A DNA stretch of 64,000 nucleotides, from NCBI GenBank assembly GCA_012861695.1, contig JAAOOA010000379.1, positions 240,001-304,000 on the forward strand, read 5' to 3'. The number at the start of each line of letters is the position of its first letter. Positions within the stretch are counted from its first letter, which is position 1. Shown one piece after another: positions 1-10,121 of the stretch. The notes under the pieces were generated by a model. That model saw only the letters and a program-made list of their open reading frames with translations. It searched no databases and was not told the origin of the DNA. The DNA comes from Trematomus loennbergii. Its lineage: Eukaryota; Chordata; Actinopteri; Perciformes; Nototheniidae. The translations under genes and the position numbers were made by a program.

Positions 1-927
1 AGGAGACAGACCAGAAAACATAACAATTACAAATAATGAAAACATTGTAACACTGGTTGTTTAGAGGGGGCATCAAACCACTATAACAAGCCACGGAGAA
101 ACCAATGTATTTAGGCTTTCCCGTAAGCAGATGTATCTTAAAATCAAGTTACAGGTAAGCCAAAGGTGACTGATCCAATTGACCCCAGGGGAAGGCTATA
201 TCAAGCAGACATGTGTATTTCAATCATTGAAAAGGCCCTTTGCTGCTGAGCTGAAAGAATGTTTATTATCATTTAAAAGCGCTTAAGATGCTGTAATTAG
301 TGCAAAGTATTTTTTTGAAATGACTGTTAACCTACAATGTATTGTCTAAAGACACAAGCAAACAAAAAAATGGTCTATAAATGCAAATGAGCACATTAAG
401 AAAATAGAAAATAACACAATCTTGAGATGAATAAATACGGCATTACATTTGAAATACCCAGTGCTATCAAAAGGTAAATTAAACAGGCTCAAAGTCATAT
501 GAATGTGGCTTAAAAATAAAATAAATTAATAAATGCACCTGTTGATAGATAGACAGCTTATAGCATAATAATAATAATAATAATCATATATCTGCACATT
601 TTTTAAGTACAAATGTAATGACTTTTAAGACCTCTAAAAGGAAAAAATAATTCCATTACAAAAAAATCGATGAACTAGACAACCGTGTAAACCGTTACTG
701 AGTTTTATGGCATTTGAATAACGGGAGATATTCAGTGCACATTACCCAACATGACTGCCTTCGCATTGACAAAAAAGAAATGGTATGGCTAGACCAATGG
801 AAACCAATGCCCCCCCCCCTGCACACTCATTCATTCTGCCCCAGATAACCTTCAATAACTCCCCTCCTAAAATTCCAGACCTTGAAGACTTGTTAGGGAT
901 CCGCGGGGACCCTGTATATCCACATAC
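1..927. other. intronic DNA, no gene seen
   Basis: AT-rich sequence downstream of the donor site of the caspase-2-like exon, so probably its intron on the minus strand. It holds a short (AAT)n run near 568-590 and a poly-C run near 810. No convincing coding segment was found on either strand. Confidence 0.5.
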
Positions 928-1077
928 CATGATGCCCTCGGCCATGCTCTCAGTCAGGATGCTGTCCGCCTGTAGGAGCTGAATGAGCAGCTCGTCCACC
1001 ACCAGCTGTTTGCAGAGGACAGCAGTGTTTCTCTGCAGAGCCCGTCTGTCCTGCTCCTGCATGCCGCACTCCAACAT
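928..1077 (-). CDS. casp2: caspase-2-like CARD, first coding exon
   Basis: Fifty codons from an ATG at 1077 to a canonical donor (ATG|GTATGTG) just below 928. The peptide begins MLECGMQEQDRRAL and continues with CKQLVVDELLIQLLQ and a final TESMAEGIM. This follows the caspase-2 CARD pattern: a CGM start, then R-N, VL-KQL, ELL-LL, D-I and E-I at matching spacing. CARDs recruit initiator caspases into activation complexes such as the PIDDosome. A pyrimidine-rich stretch ending CTCTAG precedes the exon at about 1091. Later exons lie beyond the left edge. The family is inferred from the motif pattern; another CARD protein is possible but less likely. Confidence 0.68.
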
Positions 1078-1266
1078 ACTGCCCAGTAGACTAGAGACAG
1101 GACAGGCAACAAAACACATGAGCCACCACGGCCCCTGGTAGACCCTACACAATACAGACAATCTTGTGCAATGAACCTGCAATGTGCATATAGACAATTC
1201 TCCTTGCAATACTGTGCAATAATCACCGTTACTAGGTTGTTATAATGTCTCAAAACCTAGTATGTT

Positions 1267-1300
1267 ACCTATGTCACTAAGTTCTTTAAGTGACATAGGT
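1267..1300. repeat. 12-bp perfect inverted repeat (hairpin)
   Basis: ACCTATGTCACT at 1267-1278 is perfectly inverted at 1289-1300 with a 10-nt loop. It abuts the left side of the transposon-like repeat at 1313-1741 and may be remains of another element. Function unknown. Confidence 0.6.
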
Positions 1301-1312
1301 CAAGCTCCTCGG

Positions 1313-1741
1313 TGAAAAAGTACTCAGATCTTGTACTTGAGTAAAAGTAGAAGTACCACAGTGTAGTAATACTTTGTTACAAGTAACAGTCCTGCATTCA
1401 AAATGTTAGTTTGGGCATCATAATATACCAAAAGTAAAAGTAGTCATCGTGCAGATTGGTCCATTTCAGAATAATATATATGATATGTTTTATAATGATT
1501 GATCATTAAAGTCTGATTTAACACTTGATTATATTTCACATCATTAATCCAGATCTGTAAAGTAACTAAAAGTATTAAATATATTTAATGGAGTAAAAGT
1601 ACACCATTGAACTCTGAATTGTAGTGGAGTAGAAGTACAAAGTAGCAGAACATTTGAATACTTAAGTAAAGTACAAGTACCTCAAAATTGTAATTAAGGA
1701 CAGTACTTGAGTAGATGTACTTAGTGTCTTTACACCACTGA
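1313..1741. mobile_element. hAT-like non-autonomous repeat (ACTTGAGTAAAAGTAG type)
   Basis: Dense alternation of ACTTGAGTAAAAGTA and AGAAGTAC motifs with a right end reading TCTTTACACCACTG, the inverse of the CAGTGGTGTAAAGA terminus of a dispersed teleost hAT MITE. The left end is eroded and no target duplication could be fixed. A related fragment flanks the nested element at 22417. No coding capacity. It lies in the presumed casp2 intron. Confidence 0.55.
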
Positions 1742-2420
1742 TTTTTAGCCATGGATTTGTACTTAATTGTCTTTATTTATTCTATTATGACTAATGTGTG
1801 TCTTTTGTCTTCTCCACATTCAATAAGCGTATTCTTTATTATTGCATGCCTTTTTTTTTAAACCTGCTATGCCAATGCTTTGCTTTGATACAGTACATTT
1901 CCCAGCTGCGGGACTAATAGAGGATTTCTGATTCAGAAAAACGTGACCGGGAATGTAAACAACTCCAACGTCTTACTACAGCACTAGAGTGTGTTCCTCT
2001 CGACGGCGACGAGATACTATCGGTGCACATTTCACTGTCGCTTGGCTTTCTTAATCGGACATTTCGCTAAATAATTATACATAAAACTTCGGTGATCGTG
2101 CCAGTACAAAATACTTATCAATCACTTATAATTTACTATAAAATAAAATAAAGCCAAATATGCTAGCTAGACGATGCTACGATATAAAAGGTACAGGTAA
2201 CAGTTGACAACAATAACTAGCAAAACAGACATCTTAATAGAATAAGCTTAACAAAATGTCACGATGTAAGAGACTGTAATGTTGTTGTTTTTTATTGATA
2301 GTTAAAACGTAATGGCTAATAATTACAAATGCTAACGCGCTAACTAGCTAACTTCGGACCTCCCCTTTTTTCTTGCATTAAAGTGAGCAATATGTAATTC
2401 CTTTCAAACCCACGACTTAC
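1742..2420. other. no gene seen (presumed casp2 intron)
   Basis: AT-rich stretch between the MITE and the putative untranslated exon. No domain-like ORF or repeat family was recognised. Confidence 0.4.
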
Positions 2421-2520
2421 CGTTCTTCTGTGTCTGCAACAGAATATAAAAAATGTCCAAAGAAATGTCGAAGAGTTTAAAAACTACCTCAACATCCCGT
2501 TTTTTACTCCACTTCACACA
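2421..2520 (-). other. putative untranslated first exon of the caspase-2-like gene
   Basis: Read on the minus strand, this stretch ends in a strong donor, AACG|GTAAGTCG (GT at 2420-2419). It lies upstream of the CARD exon and downstream of a CCAAT-rich stretch. It has no ATG opening a long frame, so translation would start at the MLECGM codon in the next exon. The 5' limit near 2520 is a guess; transcript data would be needed. Confidence 0.35.
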
Positions 2521-2680
2521 GCAACTTCCGACGGGTGCTATGCTGCATGAAAGGGGCGTGGCTTCTAGGGTGCTTATTTTGGCTTAGGACCAATGAGAGC
2601 AGACTATATTTTGAGTGACGTGTCCAGTATCCAATCACCAGGCTTCTTACAGATTGGTGCCACCCAGATTGGTGCCACCC
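2521..2680. promoter_or_regulatory. putative promoter with several CCAAT/ATTGG boxes
   Basis: Contains GGGGCGTGGC (GC-box-like), ACCAATGAG, TCCAATCACC and a perfect tandem 15-bp duplication at 2651-2665 and 2666-2680 that doubles an ATTGG box. It could drive the minus-strand caspase-2-like transcript, or be bidirectional. Inferred from box content only. Confidence 0.35.
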
Positions 2681-4120
2681 ACAAGGAGTTCACAAGTGGG
2701 GCTACAAGGGGCATTTTGAATTTGAATCTGTTATCTGTAAATAAGTAGCCAATTGATAAGGAGCTCGTTGAAGATAGACACAAACATTTGACTAATGGAA
2801 AGTCATTTATCTCCAAGATGATGGACTGTTATTGGCTGTAAACAAAGGGAATGGGATTCCAAGTAAAAATATTTCCACTAATATAGCATGACAGCAGCTC
2901 AGAATATTGAAAAGAAAACGTCAATCATTTGTTAGATTCACTTTGCTCCAGTATGTATGCTGTTTTATACTTCTAATCCAGATAAACTCTGTATTTTTAA
3001 CTCCACTATTTCACAAATACATTGTTTGTACACTGTGACAATATAGATCCAACTCAAAGCATCAGCTATAATAATTCAGCAATATATCATAATATGACGC
3101 GGACAGAGCAGGGATTTATTCTTTTAAACTCTTTTTTATTCGTTTGAATGTAAAATGTACAGTTATACAATTATCCTGTGCTTAATGTGTTATTATCTGC
3201 ACAACGTTTGTCAGTAAGAACATTTTATACATGATCAATCAAGTTATTCCATTAATTGGCATATTGTTTTTTCTCTTGTCATTGTTTTGGGCTCTCACCA
3301 AACAAACCCTGCATTTGTCCAACCTAAATTCTCATATAATCACAGTTAAAAAAATTCAAAGTGATCCCATGGCGGTGTTTTTTTGTGCCTTGGATTTAAA
3401 CTAGAAACTTCTCCTGCAGGCTTTGTCGGTCACATCCACTGATCAATGTAAATGTTTCATCCTCTCAATGTAAAGCACATGCAGACTCAGGATCTACACA
3501 AATGCAAACTTTTGTCTGAAGGGTGAATTAAGGTAAAATACTTCAACCCACTTAAGTACTGTATTTGCTAAGACACAGAAACACTTCACAAACCAATTGA
3601 AATTCATCATTTTTAGATGAAAGCTATTTACAAATTCCCCATGTCAAAGAGATGTAAGGCTGAAATTGGCCCCATGTTTATGATGTGTAAATACGTTTGT
3701 TTTATTTGTATCAACTGCACGGTATGGGTAGAAAATGCACAGATGCATGCAATAAAGTAATTAGAAAAGGTTTTATAAAGAATATGGAGCCCTCTTGTGG
3801 TTATCTTACATTTGACCTCATCATCTGGTTGTTGTCTGACACAAGATGGATGTGGTTTGTGATTCTCACATCTGTCTCTTCCTCTCTTCTTCGTCCTCTG
3901 TGAGCTCCTGTCTTCCTCCCTGCCTGGATACTCTGAGGGCAGGCAGCTATCTGCGGCTCGCACTGTCCCCCCCCCTGAGAATTCATAGTATTATAATTAC
4001 AGATTATAATTAACATTATTAGGGAACTTGTACTTAAAACTAATATGTATGCTATTTATTACTTCTAATAAAGATACTTTTAATTGGAATACATTAGTTT
4101 AGAATCAGGTGTCAATTAAA
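2681..4120. other. intergenic DNA, no gene seen
   Basis: AT-rich DNA between the putative caspase-2 promoter and the X-box of the coiled-coil gene. Short open frames near 3.6-4.0 kb on both strands lack domain features. A C-run lies near 3969. Confidence 0.4.
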
Positions 4121-4128
4121 TACTGTTA

Positions 4129-4155
4129 GTTGCCTAGCAACTGTAACTAGGCAAC
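4129..4155. promoter_or_regulatory. palindromic RFX X-box upstream of the coiled-coil gene
   Basis: GTTGCCTAGCAAC at 4129-4141 matches the RFX X-box consensus (two inverted GTTGCC/GCAAC half sites). A second CTAGGCAAC at 4147-4155 makes a larger palindrome with GTTGCCTAG. It lies about 255 bp upstream of the ATG at 4396. RFX factors activate ciliary genes through such sites at this distance in animals, so the site supports a ciliary role for the neighbour. No binding data were seen. Confidence 0.65.
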
Positions 4156-4395
4156 TTGGAATGCAATTATTTGAATGACTTCATAGTTGGACAAAGTCAA
4201 GTGATGTCTCCCGGAATGTGACGAGGTCACTATCTGAATTCATCTGGTCATGTGATCCGATGATGTCATTAATGGCTTTGATATATGTCTGAACCAAATT
4301 CTTATAGGACTCTTGACTTCCGCAGTTATTTGAGACACAACACAGGTACAGACAGTATTTTCCCAACACAACACGACAACACAGAACAAACTGAA

Positions 4396-6470
4396 ATGGC
4401 CCATCCAATCTACAATGCCTGCATATTGAAGCGGCGGGAACAAATAATGATGCGAAAACAGGCAGAGGAGGACTATAGGTCTGAGACGGCTGCAAATGAG
4501 GTGGATTTCAAGAGAAAGGACTGGCAGCGAGCGCTTGACGCAGCCAATGATAAGAGGTTCTTCCAGAATGAAGATGTCAGAAAGTTCAATAGAGACCTCT
4601 TAAAAGAAAAAATAAGAAAGGATAATGCAGCTATGGCTGCGTCTAAGAGAGAGAAAGAGAGGAAGGCTGACCAACAGAGAAGGGAGAAGGAAGAAGAGGA
4701 GCGTCAGATATGTATTGATGCTCAGAGAAAAGAGGAGGACAAAACTCGTCAGAGACGCCGTGATAATCTGGCTCTGAAAGACGAGCTTATTAAGCAGATC
4801 AAGGAGAAGAAGCTGTTGAGAGAAGAGGAGAGACAGCAGGAGAAGGAAGAAAGAGACCAACTCCGGGCCCTCGATGAACAGCATCAACAGAAGCTTAGAG
4901 ATGAGCAACGAAAAGAACTGGAGACAAAGGACAAAAAACTAAAATTTCACAAAGAGGAAATCTATAGAAAAAACTGGCTAAAACAAAGGGAAATTGAAAA
5001 ACTGAACATGAAGGAGAAGGAAACTAAACGTGTTCAGACTGACATAGAGGAAGTGCTGCAGCAGAGAAAACAGGAGAAGTCAGAACAATTGAAGAAGAGG
5101 CAGATTCCTAAGGATATAGTTAAAGAAAAACTGGCAGATGCTATAAAACAGCAGGCTGCTCAGAAATCCAGAGAGAGAAGGTGAAGTTGTCCAAGGAAGT
5201 GGCCGAGGCAGAGGCTAAAGTGATAAAACGGCAGAAGGACGCGAAGGAGAAGAGGGCTGCGGCTCTGAAGAGCATTGCCACTCACAGAGTGGAAAAACAT
5301 CATGCAAATGAACAGAAGGAGAGAGAGGAGAAAGCGGGCAGCCTGGACTTGTTACATCAAATGAAACAGTGTGACAGGTTGTCTGAGGAGCAAAATAAAT
5401 TAGAAGTGTATTTAGAAAGACAAAAGAACATTAAGCATGAAGAGGTTTTATTATCCGATGCTGCTAAAAATAAAGCCCTTCGTCAACAGGAGATAAAAGA
5501 GGAAATGCATGCTACCAGAGAAATGGAGAAACAGATTGCTGAGGGAGAGAAACAAATCCAGCAATACATGCAGCAGGAGGGCAAGCATCTTCCAGCAGCT
5601 CGGACCGTGCCAGATTACAATTACTTCTGTCGAGAAACTGGTGAGCGGTTGCCCAAACGTGGTACTGCCCCCCAAAGCAGGGCGTGCTTAATGAAACGGT
5701 ATCGGGAACGCGGCAGCCTGCAGCTAGCCACGGTGGATGTGAGGCCGCACTTTCTGCCAACACTTTCCAGAGCTGGTGATGCCCGCCATGGTTCAAAAGA
5801 TGCAGGTGAACCGTTGCCCACGAAGGCAAATTCTGGATGGCAGCGCACCCTTTCCTCGGAGGAGAAGATAAAGCAGTACCTGGAAAACGACAAGTTTCAA
5901 CTCAAAGAGAGCAGTACTGCTGGTCTGCGGCCAACCCGCCTCCCAACCATTAAAACACCGGGAGCTCCTGCAGGACGACACTCTGCCCCAACTGGGGTGG
6001 AGTCATCAAAGAACCGTGGGAAAGAAACAGGAGAACGGTTGTCCAGATTGGACACTGCTAAAAGCCGGGACACCGAGCAGGAGAACAGTAAAGGGAATCT
6101 GCAGCGGAGCTTCCTCCCACCAATCACAACAAAAAACACTCCTGCAGTAAAGATCTGTTCCTCTCGGGTTGCGTTGCGGGCCCCCATGACAGTTACAGGG
6201 GAACCATTGCCCAGATTTGCCACTGCTAAAAGCCGGGACACCGAGCAGGAGAACAGTAAAGGGAATCTGCAGCGTAGCTTCCTCCCACCAATCACAACAA
6301 AAAACACTCCTGCAGTAAAGATCTGTTCCTCTCGGGTTGCGTTGCGGGCCCACATGACAGTGACAGGGGAACCATTGCCCAGATTTGCCACTGAGCAAAC
6401 AAAAATGATCAAGAGGGAGCAGGAGCGCCTCATATCCCCCCCCTACTCCCCTAACCCACATTTTTTTTAA
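4396..6470 (+). CDS. coiled-coil, probably ciliary TPH-like protein, with a frame break
   Basis: The chosen start is the ATG at 4396 (GAAATGG, good Kozak context), giving MAHPIYNACILKRREQ. An upstream ATG-like start at 4285 is in frame but less convincing. The first ~260 residues are almost all K/E/R/Q-rich charged helix, as in trichohyalin-plectin-homology ciliary proteins (CFAP53, CFAP210, MNS1 type). The frame ends at a TGA at 5182-5184, while high-quality coiled-coil continues in another frame from about 5172 to 6470. This is a one-base frame break (mutation or assembly error), not a usable intron. The C-terminal third is not helical and repeats GE(R/P)LP motifs, two of them in a perfect 56-residue duplication. 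It is intronless over 2.1 kb: a single-exon gene or a retrogene. Family member not identified. Confidence 0.6.
6053..6388 (+). repeat. in-frame 168-bp tandem duplication in the coiled-coil gene
   Basis: Two copies, 6053-6220 and 6221-6388, nearly identical, each encoding 56 residues starting TAKSRDTEQENSKGN and ending GEPLPRFA. The period is divisible by three, so the frame is kept. The second copy's 3' half begins the segment duplicated again at 15150 and 35303. Confidence 0.9.
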
Positions 6471-6932
6471 TTTAATGTGTTCTCATTGTTCCCCCTTTTC
6501 CCCTAAGTCCGCGTAGTCTTCATGAATGGGTTTTCTCCAGGTGTTCTGGGTTTTTCCAACAGTCTGAATGTTTCAGCATAAAAAAACACCGGGGGGGGGC
6601 GGGCCTGCTTATTGTCTTAAATGGAATAAGTAAACTGTTTACTGTTTTAAATATTTATTAAGTAATCACAATTTTGATTTGAAACTAGTGATAGAGACCG
6701 TAAACTTATAAAGAATATGTTTGCTGGAAGTGATACTGAGTTAATGAAGTGATAGGAAGATTATTTTCTTGTTAACTTCTATAAAACCTGATGTGTTCAA
6801 CCAGAGGAGACGCCCCCTCTTGGATAGAGAGAATGCACATTCAGGGAAGTTGCAGGAATAGACCAGAAAGATAATAATTCACTGCATAAACACATATCAA
6901 AAATAATAACTGCAACATAAGGATAATGATGT
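6471..6932. other. 3' flank of the coiled-coil gene, repeated in all units
   Basis: Non-coding DNA with a poly-G run near 6590, homologous to about 15320-15980 and 35480-36150. Units B and C have extra GC-rich sequence (15480-15640, 35630-35820) missing here. Confidence 0.5.
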
Positions 6933-6940
6933 GTTGCTGT

Positions 6941-8661
6941 CAGGGGCGTCGCCTGGACCTGAAAACATTCGGGGCTTAGCCACAGTGGCGGCGGCACTAC
7001 AGTGGCATTTTCACTGCAACACTCCCCACACGCACACACACAGTACACCCGCGACTGTTACAATGAAGGCTCGATAATCAGCTCACGGCATATAGCAGGG
7101 GTAAAGTGGTATTTTTTATGAGTGGGGGGCTCACCTCCTCTAGGGGGTTCCGCGGGGATGCTCCCCGGGAAGATTTTTTTTTAAATATTGAAGTTATATG
7201 CATCAATCTGGTGCACTTTGAGAGCAAAATGAAGAGATCTATGGATACCTCTCTCAACACCCATATGAAGCAGAACTGTAAACAGATGTACTTTTTCTTT
7301 ATGGATATTTTACTAATCACTCCCCTTTTAAACTCTATTCTTGTTTTACTGCCATATAGTATTTCATAACTGTTTTTCCTTTATTCTCTCTTTTTTTATA
7401 ACTATAATGATCATATGAAGGTGTGCCGCGGAAATAATCTTTTGAATAATTTGTGACCAAACCGTTTGAGACCCACTGAGATAACTTAGACTAAAGTTAA
7501 CTATCTAAACACTCAGAGAGTCCTTTAGCTCACCTGAGTCTCTCAGTCTGAGAGGAGAGGACTCTCCTCCAGCTTCTTGTGGAACAAACAGCTCCTTTAT
7601 GTCGTTAGTGCAGCTAGCTAACCAGATGCTAACAACACAGTCCATGCTGGCACCGGTCCCTCCCTCCCTCCCCTCTAAGGCCCAATCCCAAACCACTCCC
7701 TCGACCCTACCCCTCCGTGGCGGAGTGAACTCCGTCTGTAGCCACACTCGCAGCTCAACGAGGCTCCCTCCTGTCAGATGGAGGGAGTAAATACAGCGGC
7801 AAGCTTTGGGACAAACTCCCCTCTCTCCGGCAGAAACAGGAAATGCCGTAACTGTATGTAACAACGGTTTCAAATCAGCATCTCTTAATGTAAATTAAGA
7901 ACTCAAATAAAACTCCAAACATCTTTCATTGTGTTACTTTTTTGTAAAGCTCTTTTAGTTTTAAACCTGATGTTTATAAGCTTCTTAGTTTTTGCAACAG
8001 TCTGTAAATATACACAACTTTATAATAAAATGCACACATTTACCTTTTTCTAGACTAAACACAGGTATGATCCTAAGTTAAAAAAATATGCGGTTATCAT
8101 GAGGTTGTTAACATCGCAATTTATCAGTGGATGTTTGCTGGAACTACTTGTAAACAGCGTGTTTCCTGACGGACACACACAGCGTGACTCCGGTCAGGTA
8201 GAGACCGGTCTCAAGTCAGCACCGATGCAGACTCGCTGTTTGAGGGCTTGATAGCCCACTCCCCCTCCACAAATCTCCACACTCGTTGGTTTGGAACAGC
8301 ACTTAATGTGGCGGACCCTCCGCGCGAACGCGCAAACGGAGGGGTAGTGTGTAGGGGTAGGGTGTAGGGCGTGGTTTGGGATTGGGCCCTAAATGCGCTA
8401 TTGCCACACACACACAGAGCCGAGCTTGAATGACACAAGCACACGTTTATTTCCATGCAACTCTCTGATTGGTCTGGTGTCATGCCTCTGTTGCATTCAC
8501 TGAACACGGGAAATTACAGTGCTGCCGTCCTCTCTTGTGTCATGATGAGGTTCACGTAAAGCACGGTTAATGTATTATATTATTGAGGGAGAATTGTCCG
8601 GGGCTACAGAAAAAACATTCGGGGCTAAAGCCCCGGATGCCCAGGCCAGGCGACGCCACTG
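6941..8661. mobile_element. hAT-type element specific to unit A
   Basis: It is flanked by perfect 8-bp duplications GTTGCTGT (6933-6940, 8662-8669). The ends are CAGGGGCGTCGCCTGG and the inverse of CAGTGGCGTCGCCTGG. Units B and C have the uninterrupted empty site (GTGTTGCTGTATATC), which proves insertion after duplication. No transposase ORF is visible, so it is non-autonomous. It contains a nested element at 7679. Confidence 0.85.
7679..8389. mobile_element. nested MITE with GGCCCAATCCCAAAC ends and TAA target
   Basis: Terminal inverted repeats GGCCCAATCCC and GGGATTGGGCCC are flanked by TAA on both sides (7676-7678, 8390-8392). A 3-bp TAA duplication suits PIF/Harbinger-like elements. It is 711 bp and non-coding, and inserted in the hAT of unit A. 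Confidence 0.65.
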
Positions 8662-8746
8662 GTTGCTGTATATCAAGAAAGTCATCACAGGATTATAATT
8701 CAGACACATTTTAGATTGCACACAGTCATTGTTAATATTACAATTG

Positions 8747-8830
8747 TTAGTTTTGCTTTGTAGTTCTTACAAAAGATTTCCACTGTAACTCCGTAACATT
8801 CACACCCTTCTCCGCCAGCTTCTTCTTGAT
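8747..8830 (-). CDS. C-type lectin copy A, 3' terminal coding exon
   Basis: Minus-strand exon after a CTATTTCAG acceptor, encoding IKKKLAEKGVNVTELQWKSF plus seven residues and a stop. The pattern I-K-KL-EKGVN recalls the short helical tail ending many teleost soluble two-CTLD lectins. Copies at 16058 and 36232 are nearly identical. Its linkage to the CTLD exons 3.3 kb upstream is inferred from strand and conserved order in three units. Confidence 0.55.
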   Translation of the reverse strand: MKKKLAEKGVNVTELQWKSFVRTTKQN

Positions 8831-9217
8831 CTGAAATAGAAAATAGAAAATAGAAAATCAAGAAATTAAAAGCAAAGCTCACAATATGGTTTTTTTTTCA
8901 GGAAAATGTGCAAGAAATTCAGGAAAATAATAATAAAATAAAACTTAAACTTAAATTGTACATGCCTATTGTTGAATTGTCTTAGTATGGTAGTCGCATA
9001 AACAGATATGAAATATTATACACCAATGTATGTCGTACAATTTTCGTACTTCAATCTCAATTACATTTAAAAAATAAGGGAATTGGACGATCCTTCTTAA
9101 TGTAGAGATAATAAGGTCATATGGATGCAAAAATAAGGCTGCATACTTTTTTCTTTCAGTATGTACTGCAACTGCACTAGCATGCAGAATACACACAATT
9201 GGGAACAAACGTCTTAC

Positions 9218-9270
9218 ATCTTGAACCTCTTTCTCATTTATCCGTCGCAATTTTTGCCGCATCATTTAAA
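9218..9270 (-). CDS. possible penultimate exon of lectin copy A
   Basis: Minus-strand segment encoding KLRRINEKEVQD followed by a donor-like GAT|GTAAGA. A clear acceptor is not visible and a stop lies just upstream in the same frame, so this exon is tentative. The matching segment in unit B lacks 9 bases including the donor; unit C keeps it. Confidence 0.3.
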
Positions 9271-9390
9271 ACTCGCCTACTATATTTGAACAATATATTA
9301 TAGGGCCATATCTATACAAAACATGTCTCAGAAGTGTTTTGATCAAAATACCAAATAAATCACCCATGCCTCATACCCCTCTATTTCAGC

Positions 9391-9398
9391 CCTGTTAC
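9391..9398. other. empty target site of the B/C hAT
   Basis: A single CCTGTTAC here corresponds to the duplicated CCTGTTAC around the elements at 16606-17435 and 36792-37615. Unit A therefore shows the pre-insertion state. Confidence 0.85.
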
Positions 9399-9404
9399 TA
9401 AATA

Positions 9405-9480
9405 ATAATAATAATAACACATTACATTTATATAGTGCTTTTCCTGGTGCTCAAAGCGCTTTACAAGCAAGTAAAGTAGA
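9405..9480. repeat. short LINE/SINE-tail-like fragment
   Basis: An (AAT)n run, then CATTACATTTATATAGTGC and CAAAGCGCTTTACAAGC, the common form of teleost LINE/SINE 3' tails. Present at the same place in units B (about 17448) and C (about 37628), so older than the duplication. Confidence 0.5.
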
Positions 9481-9685
9481 AACAAAATAACAACAAAAGT
9501 AAAAAGTGCTAAACTAGGTGGAATAAGGGCGAAGGGTTAGTGGATTAGGAGTTGAAGGCAAGAGTGAAAAGGTGAGTTTTGAGGGATTGATTGAATGATG
9601 AGAGAAACTGCTGATTCTGGGTCCTTAGCTTCAAATGTAACCCGAGCTGAGGTGGCCACGCCCCCTTTAGAGCGCAGGCAAGCAG

Positions 9686-10113
9686 TAGTGATGGGAATTA
9701 CGGCTCTTTGAAGGGAGCCGGATCTTATGGCTCCGTTCCTTTCCGAGAGCCGTTCAAAAGAGCCGTTCAAAAGAGTTTTTTTTAAGGGCGCGGGGTTAAT
9801 AGATTTATCTGCTAAATAATCACCAGGATAATGATTGACTGTATTGCCAGAAGTCTTCTTTTACTCACAGAAAATGTATAACTTGCATCTCTCAGTCAGC
9901 CAAACTACTACTCAAGCAGCATGTGTTATGCCATCATCATCTACGGAACATTTACATTCAGGAAAGCAAGTTCCCGTAAAGGCGAGTGGATTTATGGCAG
10001 GCAGCGAACCAACGATAAAAAGAACGGCTCTCACCAAGTACGACTCGGTTCCCTTCGTTCGTACCAAAGAGCCGTTCAAAAGAATCGGATCGTTCGCGAA
10101 CGTCACATCACTA
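9686..10113. mobile_element. hAT MITE (unit A copy)
   Basis: 428 bp with ends TAGTGATG and CATCACTA, flanked by perfect 8-bp duplications GCAAGCAG (9678-9685, 10114-10121). Internally it repeats AGAGCCGTTCAAAAGA. Open frames inside are spurious. The same insertion with the same duplications is in units B and C, so it predates the triplication. Confidence 0.88.
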
Positions 10114-10121
10114 GCAAGCAG

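Noticed and set aside
742..1209. 155-codon minus ORF taken as one gene
   Set aside because: Only 928-1077 has the CARD pattern; the ends run past consensus splice sites into intron.
4600..4908. Leucine-rich minus ORF opposite the coiled-coil gene
   Set aside because: Antisense of a Lys/Glu-rich coding stretch gives Leu/Phe/Ser codons; no support.
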